NCBI GenBank assembly: GCA_016871175.1 | Contig: VFZL01000020.1 | Span: forward strand, 1 to 64,000 | Length of the DNA: 64,000 nt | Direction of reading: 5' to 3' | DNA from: Acidimicrobiia bacterium | Lineage (GTDB): Bacteria; Acidobacteriota; Vicinamibacteria; Vicinamibacterales; CAVVIG01 | Part shown: piece after piece, positions 16,086-24,360 of the stretch | Layout of the letters: the number at the start of each line of letters is the position of its first letter | How positions within the stretch are numbered: position 1 is the stretch's first letter | The notes under the pieces: model-generated | The model's input: only the letters and a program-made list of their open reading frames with translations | Told to the model about the DNA's origin: nothing | Database searches by the model: none | Translations under genes and position numbers: made by a program

Positions 16086-16823
16086 TCAGACTCTTAGTCT
16101 GCCGGCTGCTAGCTCAAGCCAGTCCGCATCGGTCATATCGATCGCGAGATAAAATGTCATCTTGCCGCTCTTGAGTTTTCTCTGATGAAGTCCAGCCTCC
16201 CGACAAATAACCCGACCAGAATCAAAAAACGATCTAATGCCGCCCCCCCAGCGCATGGCGTGAGCCTTCGCGAGGTAGCCGAGTACGTCACCCGTTGTCG
16301 TCGTGATGATGACGGCGGATGGGTCAATCGGATTATCAATGTCCGGCACCAAGAGCACATTAAGGCGTATGCGTTCGCCGTTCTCGCATCTCCCTTTTGA
16401 GGCGCGCTCAAGGTTTCGGATGTACCGCTCCTCGCCGATTGCGGCGATCCGCGAGTCCGCCCAATTCGGCTTTGATCTTGTGTACCTACGTCGCTCTCCG
16501 ATCAGGTCGCTCACGTTTTGTATGGCTCGGCACACATCAAGATTGTCGTACTCGGGCTGAGGCTCGGCGCCAGTGGACCCGATAGAGTGCTGAAAGCCCT
16601 TTGCCTCGACAAGATGCGGAAGGTTAAGCCAGACACCGATAATGTCATCGCCGCATAGCTTGCCGTCACAGCACAGCAACTCTCCTCTGTCGTCGAACTC
16701 TCGAGCCAGTAGCTGCAGCCGGTATGCGTCCTCTCTAGACAGGTGACCCACGATGTCGCCGTGCTCTGTCAACACAGCAATCGCGTTCTCGTCATACGGG
16801 TTCTCTGGTTGGCGCGCGAGCAA
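16086..16823 (-). CDS. HIRAN-domain protein, 5'-truncated next to tRNA-Lys
   Basis: 245 codons from a TTG. Two HIRAN-like units are visible: NPYDENAIAVLTEHGDIVGH followed by LSREDA near the start, and NPIDPSAVIITTTTGDVLGY followed by LAKAHA near 165-190. HIRAN domains recognise damaged DNA or stalled forks and often sit beside helicases or nucleases, but no such domain is present here. The frame stays open about 45 bases upstream of the TTG with no ATG or GTG start and hits a stop inside the flank of the tRNA, so the 5' end looks lost. GC is visibly lower (about 50%) than in neighbours and codons include many AT-ending ones. Likely the edge of a horizontally acquired segment integrated at the tRNA. 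Confidence 0.6.
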   Translation of the reverse strand: MLARQPENPYDENAIAVLTEHGDIVGHLSREDAYRLQLLAREFDDRGELLCCDGKLCGDDIIGVWLNLPHLVEAKGFQHSIGSTGAEPQPEYDNLDVCRAIQNVSDLIGERRRYTRSKPNWADSRIAAIGEERYIRNLERASKGRCENGERIRLNVLLVPDIDNPIDPSAVIITTTTGDVLGYLAKAHAMRWGGGIRSFFDSGRVICREAGLHQRKLKSGKMTFYLAIDMTDADWLELAAGRLRV

Positions 16824-16880
16824 AGACTTGGAGATCAGCGAATCGTTTACAGAAACAATCCGCGATTTTTCTAATTATTC

Positions 16881-16955
16881 TGGTGACCCGGGCGGGGATC
16901 GAACCCGCGACCCTCTGATTAAAAGTCAGATGCTCTACCACTGAGCTACCAGGTC
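16881..16955 (-). tRNA. tRNA-Lys (anticodon TTT)
   Basis: The minus strand folds as a full cloverleaf: acceptor GACCTGG with CCGGGTC, T8-A9, D arm GCTC...GAGC, anticodon stem TCTGA/TCAGA with loop CTTTTAA (anticodon TTT), T arm with GGTTCGATCC, discriminator A and an encoded CCA (16881-16883). Length is 75 nt with CCA. No nearby tRNA genes. Its 3' end faces the truncated HIRAN gene. Confidence 0.95.
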
Positions 16956-17136
16956 ACGTGGGCTGATGTCGCGCCGCGTCAGTGCGTTACGGTCGGCGCC
17001 TCCTTGGGTGGCTCCTGCGATTCTCAGGTGCCTGCAGGACGCGAGGACCGACGAATGCAACCAGGCGCGACGCGGAGGCGTGGCTGGAGGGCTGAACCGG
17101 GAGCCGGCCACGGGCGCCCGGTCAAGCCACGGGCCC

Positions 17137-17625
17137 CTACGGGGCGACGGTGACCTTGATGACCTCGCAGAGCCCTGCGATGGTCATGTGCCGGTCGTCG
17201 CCGGCCTGCACGGCGATGCGATGCGGTCCGGGCGCGAGCGACATCTCGATCACGTTCTTGCCGTCGCCGAAGTGAATCCAGGGATCAGCCTTCGGGATCA
17301 CCGTGCCCGGCGGCAGACAGTCGGTGTCTGTGCCCAGGTGGTAGTGGATGGTCTGCGGACGGACCTGCTCCGGCGTGAGCTCGCCCTTCGGCACGGCGGC
17401 CACGGTGAGGCCGCTGCTGCCGAACTCGACGCTGGACAAGGGCTTGATCGTGTCGCCGTTCTTCGGCGAGACGAAGAACACGCGCACCGCCGCGTCAGCC
17501 GGCGCCGCGGCCGGCACGCTCTCGGCAGGCGTCGTACTCGCGGGCGGCGCCTCGGTGCCGCCGCACGCCACGGTCATCGCGGCCAGCCCGAAGCCGGCTA
17601 CGGCCATTACGACTCGGTTGCTCAT
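17137..17625 (-). CDS. DUF4399-like lipoprotein
   Basis: 162 residues. A lipoprotein signal with lipobox MTVAC (Cys about 21) is followed by a Pro/Ala/Thr-rich linker and a DUF4399-type beta domain: VRVFFVSPKNGDTIKPLSSV, then YHLGTDTDC, PWIHFGDGKN and LAPGPHRIAVQAGDDRHMTI. The FVSPKNG.T and HF.DG....L.PG.H patterns are typical. The family function is unknown; such proteins are exported and often occur near copper or electron-transfer proteins. It is 150 bases downstream of the cupredoxin-like gene on the same strand, so both may be one transcript. Confidence 0.78.
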   Translation of the reverse strand: MSNRVVMAVAGFGLAAMTVACGGTEAPPASTTPAESVPAAAPADAAVRVFFVSPKNGDTIKPLSSVEFGSSGLTVAAVPKGELTPEQVRPQTIHYHLGTDTDCLPPGTVIPKADPWIHFGDGKNVIEMSLAPGPHRIAVQAGDDRHMTIAGLCEVIKVTVAP

Positions 17626-17778
17626 CTCAGCTCCCTCTCGAGAAACCCGAGCCGCTGGGCGTTCGCCGCCAGCCGCTGTCCGGGCGACTTGAACCGCGAG
17701 AATTATAGCTCACAGCGTCGACGAGCGGCTCGCCTGGCGACGTGGCGGCCGGACGCTGAGCGCGGGCGGGCCCCCGCC

Positions 17779-18576
17779 CTACGACGGCGTGTCCTTGAAC
17801 GCGGCCGTGACGGTCGCTGGCGTCTTGCCGTCCACCGTCGCCGACTGCGTCTGGGTACCGAGCGTCTCGTGCCACACCTCGACGGTGTAGGTGCCGGGAG
17901 GGAGGCCCTTGACCTCGAACCGGCCGTCGGCCCCCGTGACCGCGAAGAAGGGATGCGGGACCACATTGGCGTACGCGATCATCCAGCCGTGCACGTCGCA
18001 CTTCAGCGGCACGCCGATCTCGGGCTGCGTGAAGACGCGATCGACGGGCGGCACCTTGGGGGGCTGGCTGAAGTTGAACTCCCGGTTCGTCTCCGGCACG
18101 GCGTGGACGTTGTGCAGCGCCGCATCACTGTTGGTCACCTTGATCGTCTGGCCGACCTGCACGCCGAAGACGTGCGGTAGGTACTGGCAGCCCTTCTGGT
18201 CGAGCATGACGGGCGTGGCCGGCACCGCGTAGGTCCGGGCGCCGAGCCCCTCCTTCACCCAGACGAACGCGTTCTGCAGGCCGCCGTCGGCGCCCACGAC
18301 GAGGCGCTCCGACACAGCGCCGGGAAGCGGCGTACACTTCGAATCGGAGTCCATCGGCAGCGGGCGCGGTGGCGGCGGGGTGCCGGCAAACGTGATGACG
18401 CCGCTGACGACGCCGGGGCCGTCGGCCGTGTCGGTGGGCGCGGCCGTCGAGGTAGCCGGCGCCGACGTGGCCGTCGGCTCGTTGCCGCCGCCGCAGGCGG
18501 GCGTGAACATTTGGACTGCCAGCACGGCTGCGGCCGCCCGCTGCATTCGTGGCCTGCTCGACGTCTCTCTGAGCAT
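17779..18576 (-). CDS. Cupredoxin-like lipoprotein with C-terminal regulatory-like beta domain
   Basis: 265 residues from the ATG at 18576; ATGs a little downstream would also give the lipobox. Signal VLAVQMFTPAC (Cys about 28), then a Thr/Ala/Pro linker. Residues about 125-210 look like a blue-copper (plastocyanin-type) domain: VGQTIKVTNSDAALHNVHAV supplies the first His and PLKCDVHGWMIAY supplies Cys, His and Met, the usual type 1 copper ligand set. The C-terminal FFAVTGADGRFEVKGLPPGT then YTVEVWHETLG is a carboxypeptidase-regulatory-like fold. Likely a periplasmic or surface electron carrier. Partner unknown. Confidence 0.78.
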   Translation of the reverse strand: MLRETSSRPRMQRAAAAVLAVQMFTPACGGGNEPTATSAPATSTAAPTDTADGPGVVSGVITFAGTPPPPRPLPMDSDSKCTPLPGAVSERLVVGADGGLQNAFVWVKEGLGARTYAVPATPVMLDQKGCQYLPHVFGVQVGQTIKVTNSDAALHNVHAVPETNREFNFSQPPKVPPVDRVFTQPEIGVPLKCDVHGWMIAYANVVPHPFFAVTGADGRFEVKGLPPGTYTVEVWHETLGTQTQSATVDGKTPATVTAAFKDTPS

Positions 18577-18797
18577 GCGTCCATTCTAGCCGAGGCCCGC
18601 GGCTGGTCCCGTCGCCGCTCGCGTCGATCGTGTGAGTGAGACCATACGGTACTATGGGCCTTGCGCACACCAGGCAGAGCCGTTCATCCGCTCGATCTCG
18701 TGCGCGGGCTGACACTGTGGGCGTGAATCTGGAGGAAGCGGCACGAACTCGGGTGGCTGCAGGCTCCGACCGCGCGGCACCGAGAGGGAGGGCACCC
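18577..18797. other. Divergent intergenic region
   Basis: 221 bases between the divergent cupredoxin-like and SYLF genes, presumably holding both promoters. I could not find a convincing -35/-10 pair. A longer open frame extends upstream of the SYLF gene but lacks coding character. Confidence 0.4.
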
Positions 18798-19472
18798 ATG
18801 AAGCGCAGCGTACGTGTGTTGTTCGTGGTCCTGGCGGTGGCGGCGAGTCTCACGATGGCGAGGGCGCAACAGGCCGAGTTGGATCGAGTCGAAGAAGCGG
18901 CCAAGGTCCTCGATGAGATGCTCGCGGCGAAGGACAACGGGATCCCCAAGTCGATTCTCGACAAGGCTGCGGCCCTTGTCGTCATTCCCTCGACGGTCAA
19001 AGGGGCGTTCGTGGTCGGCGGCCAGCGTGGCAAGGGCGTCATCAGCGGCCGTTCGGGCAGCCGTTGGTCTCCTCCGGCGTTCATCACGCTGACGGGTGCC
19101 AGCTTCGGCTTTCAGATCGGCGGCCAGGCCACCGACGTCGTGCTCGTCGTGATGAACGAGCGAGGCCTGAACAACCTCATGCAGAACAGCTTCAAGATTG
19201 GCGGCGACGCATCGGTAGCGGCGGGCCCCGTCGGCCGAGAGGCAACCGCGGCCACTGACTACAAGTTTCAAGCCGAGATTCTCAGCTACTCGCGCTCGCG
19301 CGGTCTATTTGCCGGGATCAGCCTCGCAGGCTCCACCATTCGGGCGGATCGCGATGCGAATGAGAAGGTCTACGGCGTCGGCTACAACACCCGTCAGATC
19401 GTCGTCGAGCAGAAAGGCGGGTCGCCGTCGTCGGTGATGCCGTGGATGCGGGCGCTGCAAAAACTCTCGTGA
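18798..19472 (+). CDS. SYLF (Ysc84/DUF500) lipid-binding protein, exported
   Basis: 224 residues from the ATG at 18798, chosen because a GAGGGAGGG ribosome site precedes it and a signal peptide follows (VRVLFVVLAVAASLTMARAQ). The rest is a complete SYLF domain: KVLDEMLAAKDNGIPKSILD, AALVVIPSTVKGAFVVGGQR, GKGVISGR, WSPPAFITLTGASFGFQIGG, TDVVLVVMNERGLNNLM, and SYSRSRGLFAGISLAGSTIR. SYLF proteins bind phosphoinositides in eukaryotes; in bacteria they are exported and their role is not settled. Convergent with the nadR-like gene, 6 bases apart. Confidence 0.9.
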   Translation: MKRSVRVLFVVLAVAASLTMARAQQAELDRVEEAAKVLDEMLAAKDNGIPKSILDKAAALVVIPSTVKGAFVVGGQRGKGVISGRSGSRWSPPAFITLTGASFGFQIGGQATDVVLVVMNERGLNNLMQNSFKIGGDASVAAGPVGREATAATDYKFQAEILSYSRSRGLFAGISLAGSTIRADRDANEKVYGVGYNTRQIVVEQKGGSPSSVMPWMRALQKLS

Positions 19473-19478
19473 ACGCGC

Positions 19479-20081
19479 TCACCGAGGAAGACGAGGGCGC
19501 GTGACTGCGCGTCGATCCGGTTGCGTGACGAGCCCGGTGATGGCGGCGACAGCCCTCTTTTCGCGCGTTTCCCAGACACCAGCAATCGCCACGACGGTGG
19601 CCTTTAGCGTCGACAGCACAGCGGCGAACCGTGTGTGCAGCTCGCCGCGCGCGTGCGGGCGATCGCGCTGCAGGCCGTCCGGCACCCACGGCACGTCGGG
19701 CTCGCACAAGAGGTAGAGATCGCCTCGTCGTTCGGTCGCGGCACGCTCGATCCAGGGAGGCGCATGCCCATCGTAGTGACGCGCGTAGACAACCGTACTG
19801 ACGAGGTCGGTGTCTTTGATCAGCAGGGGTGCTGCGCGTTCTGCCGCTGATCGGTACGCGGCGTCCTCGATCGCCATCTGTCCACGAGCAATGGTCTCGA
19901 CATCGATGTGATCAAGGGTCGTCGTCCGCTGCGCCACGTACTCGCGCGCGAACTCGAGCGACAGTGGGGCCGAGAATCGGCTCGCGAGTCGCTCTGCCAG
20001 CGTCGATTTGCCGGTGGACTCCGGGCCGATCAGAACGACGACGCGAGGCCGGTGCTGCGCAGCCTCAACGTTCGATGCCAT
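19479..20081 (-). CDS. NadR-like nicotinamide riboside kinase (AAA_28)
   Basis: 200 residues from the ATG at 20081 (an ATG at 20090 is equally possible); a much longer frame upstream is pnuC in another frame. P-loop VVVLIGPESTGKSTLAERLA (about 13-32), then FAREYVAQR, IDVETIARGQMAIEDAA and LLIKDTDLVSTVVYARHYDG form the NadR kinase pattern; the C-terminal part has DLYLLCEPDVPWVPDGLQRD. The NMN adenylyltransferase and DNA-binding domains of full NadR are missing. It would phosphorylate nicotinamide riboside to NMN. It overlaps the 3' end of pnuC, the matching transporter, which strongly supports the assignment. Confidence 0.85.
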   Translation of the reverse strand: MASNVEAAQHRPRVVVLIGPESTGKSTLAERLASRFSAPLSLEFAREYVAQRTTTLDHIDVETIARGQMAIEDAAYRSAAERAAPLLIKDTDLVSTVVYARHYDGHAPPWIERAATERRGDLYLLCEPDVPWVPDGLQRDRPHARGELHTRFAAVLSTLKATVVAIAGVWETREKRAVAAITGLVTQPDRRAVTRPRLPR

Positions 20082-20617
20082 GTCATCCATCCCAGGACCG
20101 CGATGGCGGTGAAGACGAGATAGAGCCCGGCGGTCAGGTAGAGCGCGCGGAGGATGTAGAGGCCAACGTACACGAGATCGACCACAATCCAGAGCGGCCA
20201 GTTCTGGATCCACTTCCGTGCTTGCATCCACTGGCCGACGAGACTGAAGCTCGCCGTCGGCGCGTCGAGCCACGGGAGCGCGGCATCCGTGCGAGCGAGG
20301 ACCAGGTACACGACGCCAGAGCCGAGTACCCCAGCCCCGAGCGCGACCGTCAGGGCGGCCCAGGGCGCACGGGTCACGCAGACCCGCGTGCCTGCACTCG
20401 CCGTCGTGCCGCGCCACCAGACGCACCAGCCGTACGCACTCAGCACGACATAGCAGACGTGCAGTCCGCTATCCGCGTACAGCTTGGCTTGGAAGAACAC
20501 GACTACGTATAGGGCCGAGCTGACGATGCCGACCAGCCAACCCCAGATGCTCTCGCGCGCGATGAGCGCGATGGCGAGGGCGCCGGACGCGACGCCCAGC
20601 GCCTCGAGCCAGCTCAT
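20030..20617 (-). CDS. pnuC: Nicotinamide riboside transporter PnuC
   Basis: 195 residues from the ATG at 20617, whose first bases overlap the TGA of the PQQ dehydrogenase (ATGA). About seven membrane helices. Family hallmarks are present: WLEALGVASGALAIALIARE, WGWLVGIVSSALYVVVFFQA, KLYADSGLHVCYVVLSAYGW, a WxxW-type pair in WCVWW, and QNWPLWIVVDLVYVGLYILR. It facilitates uptake of nicotinamide riboside, trapped by the kinase encoded immediately downstream. Coupling to a quinoprotein dehydrogenase gene is unusual. Confidence 0.9.
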   Translation of the reverse strand: MSWLEALGVASGALAIALIARESIWGWLVGIVSSALYVVVFFQAKLYADSGLHVCYVVLSAYGWCVWWRGTTASAGTRVCVTRAPWAALTVALGAGVLGSGVVYLVLARTDAALPWLDAPTASFSLVGQWMQARKWIQNWPLWIVVDLVYVGLYILRALYLTAGLYLVFTAIAVLGWMTWHRTLRLRSTGLASSF

Positions 20618-22374
20618 TTCACCGCGAACACCCAGATCGTCCCACCCTCGGGGACCTCGGGGTACCTGCCGGGAAATGCCGCATTCAAGCGTGCCTGCAT
20701 GGCGCGTGCGTCGACAGCCCATCCCGACTGGACGGCGACATACTGCGTGCCGTCCAGCGAGAACGTCGAGGGCTGGCCGATGATGCCCGACGAGGTCGGG
20801 TACTCCCAGAGGAGCTTGCCGGACTTCGCGTCGAACGCGTGGAACCTGCGATCGTTCGTGCCGCCGCTAAACACCAGACCGCCAGCCGTGCTGAGCATCG
20901 GTCCCCAGTTTGGCGAGGCCGCGTAGTTGTGCGTCCACACACGCTTCCCTGTATCCACGTTCCAGGCTTGCACCTCACCGTAGTGGTCGGCACCCGCCAC
21001 CGGGGTGACGGTCGTCGTCGCGCCAGTGAAGGACGCGCCCGGTGTGTACTCTGACGCACGCCCTTCGATTGAGGCGCAGAAGTTCTCGTTCGCCGGGATG
21101 TAGATCATCCGCGTCAGCGGGTTGAACGCGATCGGCGGCCAGTTCTTGCCGCCCCAGATCGAGGGACAGAATTCGGCCTTCTTATTGGTCCCAGGCTTTC
21201 GATCTGGATCGACGTCGGGTCGTCCGGTCTTCGGATCGACGCTCCGGAACACGTTCTGCTTCACGTACGGCGTCGCGTCGACGAACCGCACCGGTCCTTG
21301 CGTCGTCCGCTCGAGGAACCAGATGTAGCCGTTGCGCGCGACGTTCACGAGCCCACGCACGGTGCGGCCACCTCGCTGAAAGTCGATCAGCACCGGTGGT
21401 GACACTTCGTCCCAGTCCCACGATTCGTTCGGGCTGTACTGGAAGTGTCCTTTGATCTGGCCCGTCTTCACGTCGATGGCGACCGTCGACGAGGTGTACA
21501 GGTTGTCGCCGGGACGCCGATCGCCCATCCACGGACCGCCGTTCCCGGTGCCCCAGTACGCGAGGTTCGATTCAGGGTCGTAGTTCGCCGTGACCCAGAT
21601 GGACGCACCGCCGGTCTTCCACTGCTCGCCTTTCGGCCACGTCTCACTGCCCGGCTCCCCGGGTGCCGGGACCGTGTAGGTCCTCCAGAGCGGCTTGCCG
21701 GTCTCGGCGTCGAACCCGGACACGAATCCGCGCACGCCGAGCTCGCCGCCGGAGGTTCCGACCATGACCACGCCGTTCGCCGCGAGCGGCGCCAGCGACA
21801 TGTAGTAGCCCTTCTTGTTGTCTTCGACCGTCGCGGACCACACCTCGCGTCCCGTCCTGGCGTCCAATGCGACGAGCACCGCCTCGGCTCGTGCGAAGAA
21901 GACCTTGTCCCCCCACAGCGCGACGCCGCGGCTCGTGGGGTGCAGCAGAATCGTGTTTTCGGGTGCCGGATTTCGGTAGCGCCACAGGACGGTTCCTGTC
22001 CTCGCGTCGGCGGCGATCACTTGGTTCTGGGGAGTCGCGACGAACATCACGCCGTCGTTGACGAGCGGCGGCGCTTCGTGCCCGAAGTTCACGCCGGTCG
22101 CCATCGACCACACGGGTTGTAGACGACCCACGTTCTCCGGCGTCAGCTGCGTCAAGGGGCTGAACCCCCAGCCGTCGTACGTCCGGCGGTTCATCAGCCA
22201 GTTGCTGTCCTCCGGTTTCAGCAAGCGATCGGACGTCACCGACTTGTAGTTCTGCAGGATGGGCGGCATCGGTGCCACCGGCTGCTGTGCGCTGAGGACG
22301 GCACCCAGGCTAGCCAGGCCAGACAGCGCGCAGGCTGCGGAAAGCGAGAGAAAGAGGCGTGTGCTGGAATTCAT
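20614..22374 (-). CDS. PQQ-dependent quinoprotein dehydrogenase (beta-propeller)
   Basis: 586 residues from the ATG at 22374, where a signal peptide begins (LFLSLSAACALSGLASLGAV). Repeated propeller strands carry the W-motifs of quinoproteins (ADARTGTVLWRYRNP, LDARTGREVWSATV, FDAETGKPLWRTY, VDTGKRVWTHNY, FDAKSGKLLWEYPT). WDWDEVSPPVLIDFQRGG, YWGTGNGGPW and NEFC-like segments match type I alcohol dehydrogenases. There is no C-terminal haem-binding CxxCH, so electrons must go to a separate cytochrome. Periplasmic oxidation of an alcohol or sugar is expected; the exact substrate is unknown. The frame extends upstream to 22629 but that part has no coding character. Followed by pnuC with overlap. 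Confidence 0.9.
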   Translation of the reverse strand: MNSSTRLFLSLSAACALSGLASLGAVLSAQQPVAPMPPILQNYKSVTSDRLLKPEDSNWLMNRRTYDGWGFSPLTQLTPENVGRLQPVWSMATGVNFGHEAPPLVNDGVMFVATPQNQVIAADARTGTVLWRYRNPAPENTILLHPTSRGVALWGDKVFFARAEAVLVALDARTGREVWSATVEDNKKGYYMSLAPLAANGVVMVGTSGGELGVRGFVSGFDAETGKPLWRTYTVPAPGEPGSETWPKGEQWKTGGASIWVTANYDPESNLAYWGTGNGGPWMGDRRPGDNLYTSSTVAIDVKTGQIKGHFQYSPNESWDWDEVSPPVLIDFQRGGRTVRGLVNVARNGYIWFLERTTQGPVRFVDATPYVKQNVFRSVDPKTGRPDVDPDRKPGTNKKAEFCPSIWGGKNWPPIAFNPLTRMIYIPANENFCASIEGRASEYTPGASFTGATTTVTPVAGADHYGEVQAWNVDTGKRVWTHNYAASPNWGPMLSTAGGLVFSGGTNDRRFHAFDAKSGKLLWEYPTSSGIIGQPSTFSLDGTQYVAVQSGWAVDARAMQARLNAAFPGRYPEVPEGGTIWVFAVK

Positions 22375-22653
22375 GCGGGCCTGATTGTACCGAGATAGCG
22401 CGGTTCCGAGTGTTGCGTTTTGAGTCCTGACTCCGCAATGTCGGAAGCTTGGCTTCCGACTGGCCGGAGGACATGACGGGCATCCGGTAGACGCCGCGTA
22501 TGCTGTGCGTGTTTCCACGGTCACCTGCAGGGTCTCCGAGGCGCGGGTTGTGCTGTCTGAGGTGGTGTTCGTCAGTTCGGTCGACGTCGGCAAGGCGCCA
22601 GCAGCCTGGTCGCGCTCACCCCTCCCCACCGCAGTCCCGCCAGGCTGTTGGTG
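22375..22653. other. Intergenic region with a strong hairpin
   Basis: 279 bases between the GMC oxidoreductase stop and the PQQ dehydrogenase start. It holds a perfect 9-bp hairpin GTCGGAAGC-TTG-GCTTCCGAC at 22440-22460. No gene is seen. The hairpin may end the upstream transcript or lie in the 5' leader of the dehydrogenase. Confidence 0.5.
22440..22460 (-). terminator. Perfect 9-bp hairpin
   Basis: GTCGGAAGC (22440-22448) pairs with GCTTCCGAC (22452-22460) around a 3-nt loop. No T tract on either side. On the minus strand it lies about 190 bases after the GMC gene and about 65 bases before the PQQ dehydrogenase start. Confidence 0.4.
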
Positions 22654-24360
22654 TTAGCGCGTGATCGCCTTCCACTGCTTGACGAGGTGGTCGGCGGTCC
22701 GCCACGCCAGCGCCTGAACGGTCAGTGTCGGATTGTGGGCCCCGCTCGTGCCCATGACGCTGGCACCCAGGACGCCGAGGTTCGGCACCTCGTGTGAGAA
22801 GCCGAACCGGTTGACAACGTTCGTCTCCGGATTGTCGCCCATACGGGTCCCGCCATACGCGTGTGTGCTCGGCAGCATCGTCCCACCGAGCGGAGCGCGG
22901 ACGACCTCGGTGGCGCCTGCGACGCGATACCACTGCTCCATCTTGTCTTGGGTGAAAGCCGCGATCCGCTCTTCGTTCGTTTTGTACTCGGCCGTGATCC
23001 TGATCACCGGGAAGCCCAGCGGATCTTTGACCTCCGCATCGAGATCGAGATAGTTCGTCTCGTACGGCAGCGTGGATTTCTGTATGTACGCCGTGTTCCA
23101 GCGATCGGCGTTCTGCTTGATGAACCCTTTCCACGCCGAGCCCCAACCCGGCACCCGACCAAACGTGTTCATGTTGGCGGCCGCGATCGGTCGACGGTCA
23201 GAATAAACCCAAAGATTGCCGCCCCCGATGAAGTCGAGGCTGCCGTGATCGAAATTGTCGTCGGCGAAGTCATCGATGGCGACGCCCTGTGCCGGGAGTC
23301 CGTACCATGCTTTCAAGTCGTACGGGAACAACGCGATGACACTCGCAAGGGTGTGATGGCTGGAATAGTGCTTCCCCACTTGCGCGTGATTGTTCGACAG
23401 ACCGTTTGGAAACGCGCGCGACTTCGAGAGGAGCAAGAGGCGCGTGTTCTCGTAGGTATAGCTCGCCAAGAGCACGGCCTTCGCCGGCTGGACGTACTCC
23501 TGACCATCGAGGAGGTACGTGACACCGGCGACGCGACCTTGGTTGTCGACGTCGATCGACGTCACGGTGGCGCGACTGACGATCTTCAAGCGCTTGGTCG
23601 CCTCCGCCCTCGGGATCGTGGTGACCGCCGTGGAGTTCTTGGCGTCCACGTGACAGCCGCCGCGGTTACAGTAGCCGTGGTACATGCAGGCCGACCGGTT
23701 CTGATACGGCCGCGTGTTGATCGCAGCCGGACCGGGGAACGGATGCCATCCAAGTCCCTTCGCGGCGTCGGCCATCTTCTCGAGCCAGCCGGTCCAACGA
23801 AGCGGTGGCATCGGGTACTCGCGCTGCCGCGTCGCCTCGAAGATGTTCCCTCGCGGGTCCTTTTTCTCTTTCACGTTTCCGGCCTGGCCAGAAACACCGA
23901 TCTCCCATTCCACCTTGTCGTAGTACGACTCGAGCTCGTCGTAGCCAACGGGCCAGTCCTCGACCGTTGATCCGGCGGGAATACGAGAGGCGCCGTATCG
24001 CTTCTTCGTGTCGCTGACGACACTGAAGTCCCACGGGTTGAGCCGCCAGCTCTGCGCCCAGTAGTGCAGCGTGGTTCCACCCACGCCGTTCATCATCGGA
24101 TGGCTTGCCATGCGCGTCGTCGGCGACTGGGCGTTGGGCCGCGCGGTCGGAATCTCCTGATTGGCCTTCTGAACCGCCATCGGCCAATCGCGGACGTTGT
24201 TGCGAATCTCGTCTGGCGCGAAGTCGCGCCGCGTGAGCGCGTCTCCTGCCTCGAGGCCGATGACGTCGAGGCCAGCTTGCGCGAGCGGCAGAACGGCCAC
24301 GCCACCGGCGGCGCCAAGCCCGACGACGACGACGTCCGTGCCCGGGAGACTAGTCGCCAT
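22654..24360 (-). CDS. GMC-type flavoprotein oxidoreductase (gluconate/sugar dehydrogenase large subunit type)
   Basis: 568 residues from the ATG at 24360, overlapping the previous gene by 11 bases. FAD-binding VVVVGLGAAGGVAVLPLAQA at the N-terminus; HPMMNGVGGTTLHYWAQSWR and PVGYDELESYYDKVEWEIGV in the middle; GMC C-terminal domain with HAYGGTRMGDNPETNVVNRF, then LGASVMGTSGAHNPTLTVQA carrying the likely catalytic His-Asn. Three Cys in SACMYHGYCNRGGCHVDA resemble the extra cysteines that hold an Fe-S cluster in FAD-glucose dehydrogenases; this is only a resemblance. No signal peptide; it is likely exported by hitchhiking on the Tat signal of the small subunit. Confidence 0.88.
   Translation of the reverse strand: MATSLPGTDVVVVGLGAAGGVAVLPLAQAGLDVIGLEAGDALTRRDFAPDEIRNNVRDWPMAVQKANQEIPTARPNAQSPTTRMASHPMMNGVGGTTLHYWAQSWRLNPWDFSVVSDTKKRYGASRIPAGSTVEDWPVGYDELESYYDKVEWEIGVSGQAGNVKEKKDPRGNIFEATRQREYPMPPLRWTGWLEKMADAAKGLGWHPFPGPAAINTRPYQNRSACMYHGYCNRGGCHVDAKNSTAVTTIPRAEATKRLKIVSRATVTSIDVDNQGRVAGVTYLLDGQEYVQPAKAVLLASYTYENTRLLLLSKSRAFPNGLSNNHAQVGKHYSSHHTLASVIALFPYDLKAWYGLPAQGVAIDDFADDNFDHGSLDFIGGGNLWVYSDRRPIAAANMNTFGRVPGWGSAWKGFIKQNADRWNTAYIQKSTLPYETNYLDLDAEVKDPLGFPVIRITAEYKTNEERIAAFTQDKMEQWYRVAGATEVVRAPLGGTMLPSTHAYGGTRMGDNPETNVVNRFGFSHEVPNLGVLGASVMGTSGAHNPTLTVQALAWRTADHLVKQWKAITR

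Noticed and set aside
16753-16944. Short plus-strand frame ending PGGDRTRDPLIKSQ near tRNA-Lys
   Set aside because: It is translation of the tRNA in antisense, a well-known spurious protein.
22375-22629. N-terminal extension of the PQQ dehydrogenase
   Set aside because: A signal peptide begins at the ATG at 22374; the upstream codons lack coding character and contain a hairpin.
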